This document shows, in pieces, positions 34,801 to 46,998 of a stretch of 63,070 nucleotides of DNA (position 1 is the first letter of the stretch; every line of letters begins with the position of its first letter). The notes below the pieces were generated by a model. It was not told where the DNA came from. It saw only the letters and a program-made list of their open reading frames with translations, and did no database searches. The stretch comes from an uncultured Pelagibacteraceae bacterium (GTDB lineage Bacteria; Pseudomonadota; Alphaproteobacteria; Pelagibacterales; Pelagibacteraceae): positions 1 through 63,070 of the forward strand of contig CACKFV010000006.1 in assembly GCA_902599605.1 (NCBI GenBank). Direction: 5' to 3'. A program made the position numbers and the translations under genes.

Positions 34801-35168
34801 TTTTTAGGCTTAAAGTTTAGACAGGCACCATTGTTACAAAATCTTTTTCCAGTTGGTTTAGGTCCATCATTAAATATATGTCCATGATGACCACCGCAAT
34901 TTTTACAATGATATTCTGTTCTTGCGTAACCAATATGATGATCAGTTTTTGTTTCAAACACGTTTGGTAAAGAATCGTAAAACGAAGGCCAACCAGAACC
35001 ACTTTCGTATTTTGAACTAGAGTCAAATAATTTTACATCACAATTTACACAGTGATAAGATCCTTCTCTTTTTTCTTCATTTAATATACTTGAACCTGGT
35101 CTTTCAGTACCCTCTTCAAATAGAATTAATTTTTGTTCTGAAGAAAGTTTTGAATTAATTTTTTTCAT
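34797..35168 (-). CDS. msrB: Peptide methionine-(R)-S-oxide reductase
   Basis: 123 residues from the ATG at 35168, which forms ATGA with the upstream gene; an ATG at 35183 lies inside it. Repairs methionine-R-sulfoxide. Zinc ligands are the CVNC and CKNC pairs; GSGWPSFY, HHGHIFNDGPKPTGKRFC is the core, with catalytic Cys111. An extra Cys116 (GACLNF) could be a resolving residue. Confidence 0.94.
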   Translation of the reverse strand: MKKINSKLSSEQKLILFEEGTERPGSSILNEEKREGSYHCVNCDVKLFDSSSKYESGSGWPSFYDSLPNVFETKTDHHIGYARTEYHCKNCGGHHGHIFNDGPKPTGKRFCNNGACLNFKPKK

Positions 35169-36058
35169 AATATTGATGCGCAAGATTTATGTAAAATAGC
35201 ATGAAGCTCAACTAATTTTTTAAAATCTTTGTTATATCCGCCGCCTAAAACCCCGCACAATGGAATTTTTTTATCAAAAAAATTAGAAATTACTAATTCC
35301 TCTCTATTTTTAATGCCTTCATCTGTGATTTTTAATTTGCCTAGTCTGTCATTATGATGGATGTCTACTCCAGCAATATAAAAAATCAAATCGAAGTTTT
35401 CTTTGTTTAAAATAAGTAAATTCTTTTTCAAAACGTCAATATATTCCTTGTCTTCAGTATTATCTTTTAATTCAACATCTAAATCGCTATTTGATTTTTT
35501 TGCTGGGTAATTTGATTTACAATGCATACTAAATGTAAAAACTGATCTATCTTTTTTAAAAATTTCAGAATTTCCATTGCCTTGATGAACATCTAAGTCA
35601 ATTATCAATACTTTTTTAATAGTTTTTTTTGAAAGCACATGCTTAGCTGCAACTGCTACATCATTGAAAACACAATAACCTGCTCCTTCATCTCGCGTTG
35701 CATGATGACTTCCGCCTGCTGTGTTACACGATAAACGATTTTGTAAAGCCAATTTACTTGCTAAGACTGTTCCTCCTGTAGCTCTAAATGATCTATTAAC
35801 TACACTATTATTTAGAGGAAAGCCTATTTTTTTTTGAGATTGGGTATCTAAATTCTTATTTTTAATCTTATTAATATAGTCTACTGAATGTGCTTTACTC
35901 AATGTTTCAACAGAACAAAATTCAGGTTGTATAAATTTTTTAGTGACACCTTCACTTAATAGATATTTTGCAAGCTCACCAAATTTTTTTATAGGGAATT
36001 TATTATCATCATTTATTTTTGCAACATAATCATCATGATTTATTATTGGTAAGTTCAT
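35165..36058 (-). CDS. Histone-deacetylase-like amidohydrolase
   Basis: 297 residues. The family is shown by GGSHHATRDEGAGYCVFND (two active-site histidines), LIIDLDVHQGNG and YIAGVDIHHNDRLG, which give the Asp-His-Asp zinc site. Bacterial members remove acetyl groups from polyamines, acetoin-related proteins or other amides. The start abuts the EamA gene, and the stop is coupled to msrB by ATGA. The substrate is unknown. Confidence 0.88.
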   Translation of the reverse strand: MNLPIINHDDYVAKINDDNKFPIKKFGELAKYLLSEGVTKKFIQPEFCSVETLSKAHSVDYINKIKNKNLDTQSQKKIGFPLNNSVVNRSFRATGGTVLASKLALQNRLSCNTAGGSHHATRDEGAGYCVFNDVAVAAKHVLSKKTIKKVLIIDLDVHQGNGNSEIFKKDRSVFTFSMHCKSNYPAKKSNSDLDVELKDNTEDKEYIDVLKKNLLILNKENFDLIFYIAGVDIHHNDRLGKLKITDEGIKNREELVISNFFDKKIPLCGVLGGGYNKDFKKLVELHAILHKSCASIL

Positions 36059-36955
36059 TTAATTACTTATTCTCTTATTAGATATTAATATCCCGCTTAA
36101 AATGAATAAAGCTCCTAGTGCATGAAAAAACATAAATCGCTCGTCAAAAATAATCATTGCCATTATCGCACTTAATATTGGCATTAAGTGTAAAAAAATC
36201 CCTGATCTATTTGGACCAATCAATGAAATTCCTTTTATCCAACAGATGAATGATAAAAGACCTGGAAATAAAACAACATAAGTGAGAGTTAGCGTAAAAG
36301 GTAAGTTAATTTCAATACGATAACCTAAAATAAACTCAAAAATATAAACTGGAATTAAAAATAGCAGACCAAAAGAAATAATTATTTGTAATAGGCAAAG
36401 CTGAGATACGTCATTTTTTTTCATTTTAAGTAGGGATGAATATGTCGCCCAAGATAACATTGCAACAACCATAGTTAAATCACCTTTATTAAAATTTAGA
36501 TTTCTCAAAACTTCAAAATTAGCTTTTGTAATAATTGTAATGACACCTAAAAATGATAATACCACTCCAATCAATTGAAATTTGTTAGCTTTTTCAATCT
36601 TTAATATCGAAGAAATGAACATAATCATTACAGGAATTGTTGAAATCATGAGTACACCACTAATAACTTGAGTAAAGTTTAGTGAATAATAAACTATGGA
36701 ATTAAAAATTGTAACACTTGTTATTCCTAACAAAATAAAAAATTTATAATTATCTATTATATAATTTTTGTTAAGAATAATTTCATTATATGTAAATGGT
36801 ATCAAAATAAGCCACGCAAATAACCATCTATAAAAATTTAAAGAAAAGGGTGGAATTTCATGGTAACTAGCATATTTTCCAACCAAAAAATTTCCAGACC
36901 AAAATAAAACTGCTAAAAATAAAAATATATAAGCAAAATTAATTTTTCTTATCAA
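36059..36955 (-). CDS. EamA/DMT-family transporter
   Basis: 298 residues, ten membrane segments. LFWSGNFLVGKYASYHEIPP is the typical EamA start, and LVFPGLLSFICWIKGISLIGPNRSG the second-repeat signature. It sits between a D-amino-acid-dehydrogenase-like gene (2 bp upstream) and the amidohydrolase (0 bp downstream). The substrate is unknown; of the four EamA carriers in the window this is the one closest in layout to the RhaT/YdcZ-like amino acid exporters. Confidence 0.88.
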   Translation of the reverse strand: MIRKINFAYIFLFLAVLFWSGNFLVGKYASYHEIPPFSLNFYRWLFAWLILIPFTYNEIILNKNYIIDNYKFFILLGITSVTIFNSIVYYSLNFTQVISGVLMISTIPVMIMFISSILKIEKANKFQLIGVVLSFLGVITIITKANFEVLRNLNFNKGDLTMVVAMLSWATYSSLLKMKKNDVSQLCLLQIIISFGLLFLIPVYIFEFILGYRIEINLPFTLTLTYVVLFPGLLSFICWIKGISLIGPNRSGIFLHLMPILSAIMAMIIFDERFMFFHALGALFILSGILISNKRISN

Positions 36956-36957
36956 GT

Positions 36958-38193
36958 CTAACTAAACCTTACCGAACTGTAAGGTTCTAAATCTAAATTG
37001 GTTTTTTCTCCAGAAATCATTTTTGATACTATTTTTCCCGAGATTGCACCTAAAGTCCATCCTAAATGATGATGACCAAATGAATAATAAACATTTTTAT
37101 GATTTTTTGAACTTCCAATAATTGGTAAAAAGTCTGGTAGCGTTGGCCTAAAACCTAGCCATTCATCCTCGTGCTCTGATAATCCATCCAGCATATATTT
37201 TGCATTGTCTATTAAATTTTTAATTCTTGATTTTGAAAGTGGATTATCTAATCCTCCAAATTCGACAGTTCCAACAACCCTTAAACCTTGTTCCATTGGT
37301 GTCATACCGAAACCCCTATTTGCAAAAACAACGGGTCTTGAAATTAAGTGTTCACAATTTTTAAAGTGAACATGATATCCCCTTTCAGTATCTAAAGGAA
37401 TTTTTTCATTTAAATTATCAGTTAGTTTTTTTGAAAATGCTCCACATGCAACAATTACTTTATCAAAAATTACATTATCATTAATAGTCTTTATAATTGG
37501 TGTCTCGCCATTGAATATTATATTTTCTACATTCGTTTTTTGGAATTTACCGCCTTTTTTTAAAAATAGGTCAAATAATTTCAATAATACTTTTCTTGGG
37601 TTTATAGTGTGTCTAGCATTAGGATAAAAAACTCCACCATGGTAAAATTTTTTTAAGTTCGGTTCAAGATCGCTTATTTCTTTTGGACCAACTAACTTTT
37701 GTTCTACACCAAGCTGATCCCTTATTTTTATTTCTAATTCTCTACTAGCTATATTTTTTTTTGTCCAAACATACATTATGCCATTTTTTTTTACCAAACC
37801 ATCAAGATCAATTTCGTCAAATAACTCGTCATAAGCAGGTAATGCAAGATCCAAAATTTGGTGCATATATTTTGCTGTATGCATCATTTTTTTTGTTGTA
37901 CAATTTTTAATTAATTTAAAAAACCATGGAATCATTTTTGGAACGTAATTCCATTTTAAGGCTAATGGTCCTTTTGAACTTATAAGCATAGCAGGAACAT
38001 CTGTTAATATGTCTGGTCTATTAAGTGGTACAGATGCGTATGGTGAAAAATGACCAGCATTTCCATAAGATGCTGCTGAACCGGGTTCCTCTCTATCAAA
38101 AAGATGTACTTCATAATTTTTTTTTTGAAGAAACAAAGCGTTACAGACACCTTGAATACCAGCGCCTACTATTCCAATTTTTGTATGACTCAT
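36958..38193 (-). CDS. dadA: D-amino acid dehydrogenase-like flavoprotein
   Basis: 411 residues. IGIVGAGIQGVCNALFLQKK is the FAD motif; SAASYGNAGHFSPYASVPL and the C-terminal SFGHHHLGWTLGAISGKIVSKMI are DadA-type. DadA oxidises D-amino acids at the membrane and hands electrons to quinone. Being next to the peptidoglycan genes it could recycle D-alanine, but DadA-like enzymes also act on hydroxyproline, so the substrate is open. Confidence 0.85.
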   Translation of the reverse strand: MSHTKIGIVGAGIQGVCNALFLQKKNYEVHLFDREEPGSAASYGNAGHFSPYASVPLNRPDILTDVPAMLISSKGPLALKWNYVPKMIPWFFKLIKNCTTKKMMHTAKYMHQILDLALPAYDELFDEIDLDGLVKKNGIMYVWTKKNIASRELEIKIRDQLGVEQKLVGPKEISDLEPNLKKFYHGGVFYPNARHTINPRKVLLKLFDLFLKKGGKFQKTNVENIIFNGETPIIKTINDNVIFDKVIVACGAFSKKLTDNLNEKIPLDTERGYHVHFKNCEHLISRPVVFANRGFGMTPMEQGLRVVGTVEFGGLDNPLSKSRIKNLIDNAKYMLDGLSEHEDEWLGFRPTLPDFLPIIGSSKNHKNVYYSFGHHHLGWTLGAISGKIVSKMISGEKTNLDLEPYSSVRFS

Positions 38194-38235
38194 TCTTTAA
38201 GATACAATATCAAAGTAATAAATTATTGCGACAAA

Positions 38236-39360
38236 TTAAGCAATAAGCTGCTTTTGATAAATTTTTGTACTCATCACAATACTAAAACCTATCATCGTAG
38301 CTAACATTGAAGAACCACCATAAGACATTATCGGTAAAGGGGAACCAACTATTGGTAATAAACCTAAAACCATAGACATATTTACAGTGATAAATACAAA
38401 AATTGATGATGCAAACCCAAAACAAAATAGTTTACCAAAAAAACTTCTAGCGTTTTTTCCTATGTCTATAATTCTATAAATAATAACACCGTAAATAAAT
38501 AAAAGTGCTAAGGATCCAATAAAACCATGCTCTTCAGAAAATAATGTAAAAATAAAATCTGTATGTTTCTCAGGTAAAAATTCAAGATAACCTTGTGTTC
38601 CTTTTAAAAAACCTTTTCCAGTAAGACCACCAGATCCTATTGCTATTTTAGATTGAATAATTTGATAGCCAGCTCCTAACGGATCTTTATCAGGGTTGAA
38701 AAAAGTTAAAATTCTTAATTTTTGATAAGGTTTTAAAAATGCAATAACAAAAGGCAATGAAATTAATAAAAATAAACCAGAATATATAAAATACTTTAAG
38801 TTAATACCTGCTAGCCACAGCACTATAATTCCACTCAACGCAATTAAAATTGAAGTTCCTAAATCAGGTTGGCTTACAACTAATAATATAGGTAAAATCA
38901 ATATCATCATTGGAACAAGCAAATTTTTAAAGTGGTTAATCTGATTTATCTTGGCTCTGTGATAAAATTTTGCAAAACAAACTATAATAGCAATTTTCAT
39001 CAATTCTGATGGTTGAAGATTTATGAAGTATAAATCAACCCATCTTTGAGAACCGGAAGCAGTAATTCCGTAAAGAGATGCCCATATAAGTAATCCCAAA
39101 ACCATAATATAAAATAAATAACCAGTGGCATGCCAAAATCTTATGTTTAGGAAAGAGAGAACAAACATCATTATAAAGAAAATTATAAATCTCAAAACAT
39201 GGCTTTTTGTATGGTATAAAAGTTCACCTCCATCAGTTGCATACATCGCAAAAGAACTTATGACTCCCAATATTAAAATGCAGACTAATAAAATATAATC
39301 GAGCGATCTTAATTTTTGAAAGAATGTTGTTTGTCCACTTAGTGCTGTTTCTTTAAACAT
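38236..39360 (-). CDS. rodA: Rod-shape peptidoglycan polymerase RodA
   Basis: 374 residues of the SEDS family, about ten membrane helices. FINLQPSELMKIAIIVCFA, VVSQPDLGTSILIALSG, EKHTDFIFTLFSEEHGFIGSL and LPIMSYGGSSM are the conserved motifs. RodA polymerises glycan strands together with the PBP2 encoded upstream. It starts directly after the mrdA stop. Confidence 0.96.
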   Translation of the reverse strand: MFKETALSGQTTFFQKLRSLDYILLVCILILGVISSFAMYATDGGELLYHTKSHVLRFIIFFIMMFVLSFLNIRFWHATGYLFYIMVLGLLIWASLYGITASGSQRWVDLYFINLQPSELMKIAIIVCFAKFYHRAKINQINHFKNLLVPMMILILPILLVVSQPDLGTSILIALSGIIVLWLAGINLKYFIYSGLFLLISLPFVIAFLKPYQKLRILTFFNPDKDPLGAGYQIIQSKIAIGSGGLTGKGFLKGTQGYLEFLPEKHTDFIFTLFSEEHGFIGSLALLFIYGVIIYRIIDIGKNARSFFGKLFCFGFASSIFVFITVNMSMVLGLLPIVGSPLPIMSYGGSSMLATMIGFSIVMSTKIYQKQLIA

Positions 39361-41340
39361 TTATATTTCCATTAAACTTTTTTCTCTGATTTTTTCTCTT
39401 TCTTCGTGTCTATCAACAATAGTTTTAAATAGTTTTTTTGCTAGGGGTGCTGCAGCAGAACTTCCAGCACCACCATGTTCCACAAAAACACTTAAAGCAT
39501 ATCTTGGATTAATATATGGCCCAAATGCTACAAATAAAGCATGATCTCTTTCTTCATATGGAATTTGAGATATATCTAAATCAAGTTCTCTTTGTATCTC
39601 TGTGATTTTTTTAACCTGAGAAGTGCCAGTTTTACCTGCAAATTGGTATTTTTTATCACTAATTCTTGATGAATAGGATGTGCCTCTGACTTCATTTGTA
39701 GATGCAAACATAGCTTCAAGAACAAATTTTACATTCTCCTGATTTCTATATAAAGGTTTATAAAGATCTGTATCACGTTTTTTCCTCTCTAAAGAAAAGT
39801 CAACCAATGCATCATCTTGTTGAAAATCACTTAATAGTTCAATTCTATTTTTTTCCATTTCATATTTTATTTTTTCATAAGTGTCGCTTTTTTTATCATA
39901 GATAATTTTAGGTTTTATTTTAAACCCTCCGTTTGCCAATTGGGCAGTCATAAGACATAATTGAAGTGGTGTTGTTTGCATATATCCTTGGCCTATTCCA
40001 GTAATTAAAGTTTCTCCTAAAACCCATCCCCGTCCTAATGCATTTTTTTTCCATTGTGTTGATGGTATCAATCCTTTTTTTTCTTCGTTATAAGTACCAT
40101 TAAATACCTTTTCACCTAAACCAAATTTTTTTGCTGTAAGATTTAATCTATCCACTCCAAGTCTTCGTGACATTTCATAAAAAAAGGTATCACAAGACAC
40201 TTTAAGAGCATCTCTTAAGTTGACTATGCCGTGACCTGTATCTTTCCAACAATGATATGTTTGCCCATACATTTCTGTTTTACCAGTGCAGTTAACTTTA
40301 AACTTTGTTGAGATAACATCATTTTCTAGTGCAGAAAGTGCAACAATTGGCTTAATAGTTGATCCGGGAGGATATAAACCTTGTATAGATCTGTTTATTA
40401 GTGGTTTTTTTGGATTGTTAAGTATTTCATTCCAATTGTCATGACTTATTCCATATAAAAATAAGTTTGGATCAAAAGATGGGGAAGAATGCATTGCAAT
40501 TAATTCACCTGTATAAATGTCCATTACACATATTGATCCAGCTTTATCTTTAAGAAGTTCGTTACATTGAGCTTGTATTTCTGTATCGACTGTTAATTTA
40601 ATATTGGTTCCTTTTTTACCTTCAACAAAATCAATTTGGTTAATTCGTTTTCCATATGCATTTACTTCATATCTTTGGATACCATTTGAGCCAATCAATT
40701 GATTTTCATAAGTTTTTTCTAAACCAATTTTACCAACTCTTAGACCGGGGACGTGACTTTTTTTAATAACTTCATTTTCAATTAGGTCTTTTTCACTTGC
40801 TTGAGCAACATATCCAAGTAAATGAGTAAATTTTTCATTATAAGGATAGTTTCTTGCAACTGAAAGAACGGGTTTAGCACCTGATAATTCATGAAGGTAA
40901 AAATTAATTTTTGCAAACTGATCCCAGCTTAAATTTTCTGATATTATCAATGTCTCCCAAGATTTTTGCTGATTTCTTTTCTTCAAAATCTTTTTAAAAG
41001 TTTTAGAGTCTATATCTAAGATATCTCTTAGCCTTATCATTAAATATCTGAAATCTTCTACTTGTTCAGGTACCACATGTAATTGATAAACTTTTAGATT
41101 GCTGGCGATTTTATTTCCGAAAAAATCTTCAAAATCTCCTCTGACAGGTGGCAATCTCCACTCTCTTAATCGATTTTTATCAGATAAAGTTAAATACTTT
41201 TTATTCTCATTTATTTGAAGACTGAAAAGTCTAGTAATAATTCCACCAAATATTACTAATTTAGCAGCAGTCATAATGAACATTCTTCTATTAACTGTGC
41301 TTAATTTTTTGTATCCTGAATCTCCTCCACCACCAAACAT
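39361..41340 (-). CDS. mrdA: Penicillin-binding protein 2
   Basis: 659 residues with one N-terminal membrane helix at about residues 20-40. The transpeptidase motifs are Ser327-Thr-Ile-Lys330 (SxxK), Ser382-Cys-Asp384 (SxN-like position) and Lys570-Thr-Gly-Thr573. It crosslinks peptidoglycan during cylindrical growth and works with RodA and MreBCD. Two bases separate it from mreD. Confidence 0.95.
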   Translation of the reverse strand: MFGGGGDSGYKKLSTVNRRMFIMTAAKLVIFGGIITRLFSLQINENKKYLTLSDKNRLREWRLPPVRGDFEDFFGNKIASNLKVYQLHVVPEQVEDFRYLMIRLRDILDIDSKTFKKILKKRNQQKSWETLIISENLSWDQFAKINFYLHELSGAKPVLSVARNYPYNEKFTHLLGYVAQASEKDLIENEVIKKSHVPGLRVGKIGLEKTYENQLIGSNGIQRYEVNAYGKRINQIDFVEGKKGTNIKLTVDTEIQAQCNELLKDKAGSICVMDIYTGELIAMHSSPSFDPNLFLYGISHDNWNEILNNPKKPLINRSIQGLYPPGSTIKPIVALSALENDVISTKFKVNCTGKTEMYGQTYHCWKDTGHGIVNLRDALKVSCDTFFYEMSRRLGVDRLNLTAKKFGLGEKVFNGTYNEEKKGLIPSTQWKKNALGRGWVLGETLITGIGQGYMQTTPLQLCLMTAQLANGGFKIKPKIIYDKKSDTYEKIKYEMEKNRIELLSDFQQDDALVDFSLERKKRDTDLYKPLYRNQENVKFVLEAMFASTNEVRGTSYSSRISDKKYQFAGKTGTSQVKKITEIQRELDLDISQIPYEERDHALFVAFGPYINPRYALSVFVEHGGAGSSAAAPLAKKLFKTIVDRHEEREKIREKSLMEI

Positions 41341-41342
41341 AA

Positions 41343-41852
41343 TTATCTCGTAATATTGAATTTTGAGTAATAATCAAAAATATATGAAAAAATATAATAA
41401 AACATAAAAGTAAATATAATATTAAAAAATAAAAAGTAATAATTCATATTTATTCCAAAAAAAATAATTAAAACAATGTAAATTATTGAATTTACGAGAG
41501 AGATAGTAAATAGAAAAAAAAGCCAATCTTTAACTAAATTAGGCCTTAAGGTTATATTTCTTAAGTATACTGCAAAACCACATATTAACAGATATGAAAG
41601 ACTGCTTACACCCATAGGCAAGCCAACAACGACATCGTTTATTAATCCTGCAATAAAAACAAAGCCATATCCTAGCTTTTCTCCACCTTTTAAACTCCAG
41701 TAAAAAATTAATATAAACGGAAAATTAAAGGAAAAATATTTAAAGTTAAGATAGTTAAAATCAAATTCGTTAAGGACTGATATAAATAATATGATGATTG
41801 GTAAAGAATTAAAAATTTTGCTTAAAATTGATATTTTTGAAATTTCAATCAT
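41343..41852 (-). CDS. mreD: Rod shape-determining protein MreD
   Basis: 169 residues, five or six membrane helices. The GLINDVVVGLPMGVSSLSYL stretch is characteristic. The sequence is otherwise low in conservation, as usual for MreD, so the position between mreC and mrdA is a main support. It overlaps mreC by 8 bp. Confidence 0.9.
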   Translation of the reverse strand: MIEISKISILSKIFNSLPIIILFISVLNEFDFNYLNFKYFSFNFPFILIFYWSLKGGEKLGYGFVFIAGLINDVVVGLPMGVSSLSYLLICGFAVYLRNITLRPNLVKDWLFFLFTISLVNSIIYIVLIIFFGINMNYYFLFFNIIFTFMFYYIFSYIFDYYSKFNITR

Positions 41853-42705
41853 TTTGTTTTACCTCTTCAAAAGATACAATTTTTACCAAACGCAGTTGCG
41901 AAAAATCTGAATGAAATTTAACTTTTATTGTATCAAGACCAATTTTTTCATCAGCAATTGTTTTTCCAATTGGAATTCCTGAACGAAAAATTCCTCCTGA
42001 TCCAGACGTAAAAATTTCAGAATCATTCTCTAAGTCATAATCCTCTTTTATGTATTGAATTTCTCCAAAACTAGATCCACTTCCAGAGAGTATTGACTGA
42101 ACACCATTTGGTTCTATAGATACAGGAATTTTACTATTTAAATCAGACAATAATAAAACTCTTGAAGTTGAATAATTTACTTCTACAACTTTCCCAACAA
42201 GAAATTTACCATCCAAAACTGCCATTCCCAAAATTACATTATCTTTACTTCCCCTGTTTACTATTACAGATCTTAAAAACGGACTTTTTTTATCTATAAT
42301 TACTTTTGCTAATAGCTCAGATGATTGTGTTGATACATCATCAATCTTTGATTTAAGCGCTTCGTTTTCAGATTTTAGGAAGTCTGCATTTAACTTTGTC
42401 GCTTTAAGGCTTTCATAATCTTTTTTTAAATTTTCATAATTTGAATATAAATTAAAATGACCACGTATTGTATGATAGCTACTAATGACAAAGTTTTCTG
42501 GAACAGATACAATAAATGTTGTTCTATAAACAACTTCTTTAATGGATAGCTTTAAAAAGTTTACCCCTTTAAAATTATATTTACCGAGCACTATTATAAA
42601 AATTGAAAAAAGTATAAGAGCGATTAATGAAAATCTCTGTTGGTTTCCTTTTTTAAGAAATGCAGATCTGATTGCAATAATGAAATCATCTCTGTTTGTT
42701 TGCAT
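41845..42705 (-). CDS. mreC: Rod shape-determining protein MreC
   Basis: 286 residues. A membrane helix at about residues 25-42 is followed by a coiled coil (about 85-120) and the beta-barrel domain with VNRGSKDNVILGMAVLDGKFLVGKV and LLSDLNSKIPVSIE. It links cytoplasmic MreB to periplasmic PBP2. The gap to mreB is 6 bp. Confidence 0.94.
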   Translation of the reverse strand: MQTNRDDFIIAIRSAFLKKGNQQRFSLIALILFSIFIIVLGKYNFKGVNFLKLSIKEVVYRTTFIVSVPENFVISSYHTIRGHFNLYSNYENLKKDYESLKATKLNADFLKSENEALKSKIDDVSTQSSELLAKVIIDKKSPFLRSVIVNRGSKDNVILGMAVLDGKFLVGKVVEVNYSTSRVLLLSDLNSKIPVSIEPNGVQSILSGSGSSFGEIQYIKEDYDLENDSEIFTSGSGGIFRSGIPIGKTIADEKIGLDTIKVKFHSDFSQLRLVKIVSFEEVKQND

Positions 42706-42711
42706 CGTTTA

Positions 42712-43746
<1,035 letters not shown>

Positions 43747-45321
43747 TTAAATTCCTTTTACTTTTTGGTGTTTAATACTTTCATTCATAGCTTTTTTCTC
43801 TCGCTTTATTAACATTTTATTCAGAGCATTCAAGTAAGCATTTGCTGAAGCAACTAGTGTATCAGTATCCGCAGATTGTCCAACAGTAGATCTGTCATTT
43901 TCCTCAATCTTGACACTTACTGTTGCCTGAGCGTCAGTCCCTTCTGTTACAGCATGGACTTGATACAATAAAAGTTTCATGTCATGAGGATAGAGCGCTT
44001 TAATACACTTAAATGTCGCATCAACAGGGCCATCTCCTGTCTGTGAAGTTTTTTTAATTTCGCCAAGGACATCCAGTGTCATCTCAGCTTTTTGGGGTTC
44101 ACCAGTGCCTGCAAAAACTTTCAAAGATTTTAGGCTGATAGCATTTATTTTATTATCAATTATTAGGCTATCATCTACTAAAGCAATGATATCTTCATCG
44201 TAAACATGCTTTTTCTTATCAGCTAAAACTTTAAATTTTCCAAATGCGGCTTGTACAACATCATCTGTTAAGTCTGAATATCCTAAATCACTCAATTTAT
44301 CTTTAAATGCATGTCTGCCAGAGTGTTTACCCATTACCAAAGATGTTTTTTTAACACCAACACTTTCTGGTGTCATAATTTCGTATGTCTCTCTATTTTT
44401 TAACATTCCATCTTGATGAATTCCTGATTCATGTGCAAAAGCATTTTTGCCAACTATTGCTTTATTAAATTGAACTGGAAACCCAGTGGCGTTCGATACT
44501 ATCTTTGAGGCTTTACTAATTAGTTCAGTCTTAATTCCTGTTTCATAAGGCATAAGATCATTCCTTGTCTTAATAGCCATTACGATTTCTTCCAAAGCAG
44601 CGTTACCTGCTCTCTCTCCAATTCCATTTATAGTACATTCGATTTGTCTAACACCTGCTGACAATCCTGCTAAAGCATTAGCAACAGCCAAACCTAAATC
44701 ATTATGACAATGCGCTGATATAATTGCTTTATCAATGTTTGGAACATTGTTTTTTATATGCGTTATTGTACGAGCAAACTCCTCGGGAATCGAGTAGCCT
44801 ACAGTATCGGGTATATTAATTGTTGTTGCGCCACATTTAATTGCTAACTCAATAGTTTTGCACATAAAATCTAAATCTGTTCTTGTTCCATCTTCACAAG
44901 ACCATTCTACATCGTTAGTAAATTTTCTTGCGTAAGTAACACTTTCTTTTATTGCATCTAAAACTTGATCGTTAGTCATATCTAGTTTGTGTTTCATGTG
45001 GACTGGGCTGGTTGAAATAAAAGTATGAATTCTAAATCTTTTTGCAAACTTAAGTGACTCATGACACGCATCTATATCTTTTTTTAATGCTCTTGATAAA
45101 CCACACGGTATAGAATTCTTCACACTTTTACTTATTTCAGAAACTGCTTCAAAATCACCGGGAGATGAAATTGGAAATCCTGCCTCAATTATATCAATTC
45201 CCATTTCATCAAACACCCTTGAAATTTGAATTTTTTCCTCAACACTCATTGAGGCGCCAGGTGACTGCTCACCGTCTCTCATTGTTGTATCGAAAATATA
45301 AACTTTCTCTTTATCGCTCAT
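43747..45321 (-). CDS. leuA: 2-isopropylmalate synthase
   Basis: 524 residues. DTTMRDGEQSPGASM is the catalytic start of the HMGL-like domain; SAHCHNDLGLAVANALAG and GIGERAGNAALEEIVMA follow; the C-terminal leucine-sensing domain (about 390-510) ends with QSADTDTLVASANAYLNALN. It commits 2-oxoisovalerate to leucine. Feedback control by leucine is likely from the intact regulatory domain. The 87-bp gap to ilvC may hold a separate promoter. Confidence 0.96.
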   Translation of the reverse strand: MSDKEKVYIFDTTMRDGEQSPGASMSVEEKIQISRVFDEMGIDIIEAGFPISSPGDFEAVSEISKSVKNSIPCGLSRALKKDIDACHESLKFAKRFRIHTFISTSPVHMKHKLDMTNDQVLDAIKESVTYARKFTNDVEWSCEDGTRTDLDFMCKTIELAIKCGATTINIPDTVGYSIPEEFARTITHIKNNVPNIDKAIISAHCHNDLGLAVANALAGLSAGVRQIECTINGIGERAGNAALEEIVMAIKTRNDLMPYETGIKTELISKASKIVSNATGFPVQFNKAIVGKNAFAHESGIHQDGMLKNRETYEIMTPESVGVKKTSLVMGKHSGRHAFKDKLSDLGYSDLTDDVVQAAFGKFKVLADKKKHVYDEDIIALVDDSLIIDNKINAISLKSLKVFAGTGEPQKAEMTLDVLGEIKKTSQTGDGPVDATFKCIKALYPHDMKLLLYQVHAVTEGTDAQATVSVKIEENDRSTVGQSADTDTLVASANAYLNALNKMLIKREKKAMNESIKHQKVKGI

Positions 45322-45408
45322 AAAATAATTTTTTTAGTTATTGTGATAATACATTCTCTAGCACAGATTGCAAAATAAAAGAGTTCTAAATTTTTGAAAA
45401 ATTGGATT

Positions 45409-46449
<1,041 letters not shown>

Positions 46450-46998
46450 TTATCTAAAAACTTCAGCCCCTCTAGTCATTGCTACAGCACCAGTTCTTGA
46501 TACACTTACTAAACCAGTCTTTTTAAGATCATTCATTATAGTATCTATCTCTCTTCTTAAAGCAGTAATTTGTATAACCACTGATTTATTTGTTTTATCT
46601 AATACAACAGGATTAAATTTTTTGCAAAACTTTATAGCTTTCTTTCTTTTTACGTTGTTTCCAACAATCTTAAGCAAAGCCATTTCTTTAAAAATGATTT
46701 TTTTATCACCTCTCATAAAATCAGCAACTTTATGAACAGGTACTAATTTTCCTAATTGGAGTTTAATCTGTTCTATTACCTGGGGTGAACCTGTTGTAAC
46801 TATCGTAATTCTTGAAATATTTAATTTTGGATCTACTTCAGCAACTGCTAACGACTCGATATTGTACCCTCTTCCAGAAAATAAACCTACAACTCTTGCT
46901 AAAACACCTGCCTCATTATCGACCCAAACAACAATAACATGCGTATCATTTTTTTGTTTTTTTCCAGGTATGCTGTAAGCTGATTTAGGTTTTGACAT
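46450..46998 (-). CDS. ilvH: Acetolactate synthase small subunit
   Basis: 182 residues. The N-terminal ACT domain has VVWVDNEAGVLARVVGLFSGRGYNIESLAVAEV; the C-terminal domain ends GLVSVSRTGAVAMTRG. It confers valine feedback control on IlvB. The start shares one base with the ilvB stop, so the subunits are coupled. Confidence 0.96.
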   Translation of the reverse strand: MSKPKSAYSIPGKKQKNDTHVIVVWVDNEAGVLARVVGLFSGRGYNIESLAVAEVDPKLNISRITIVTTGSPQVIEQIKLQLGKLVPVHKVADFMRGDKKIIFKEMALLKIVGNNVKRKKAIKFCKKFNPVVLDKTNKSVVIQITALRREIDTIMNDLKKTGLVSVSRTGAVAMTRGAEVFR

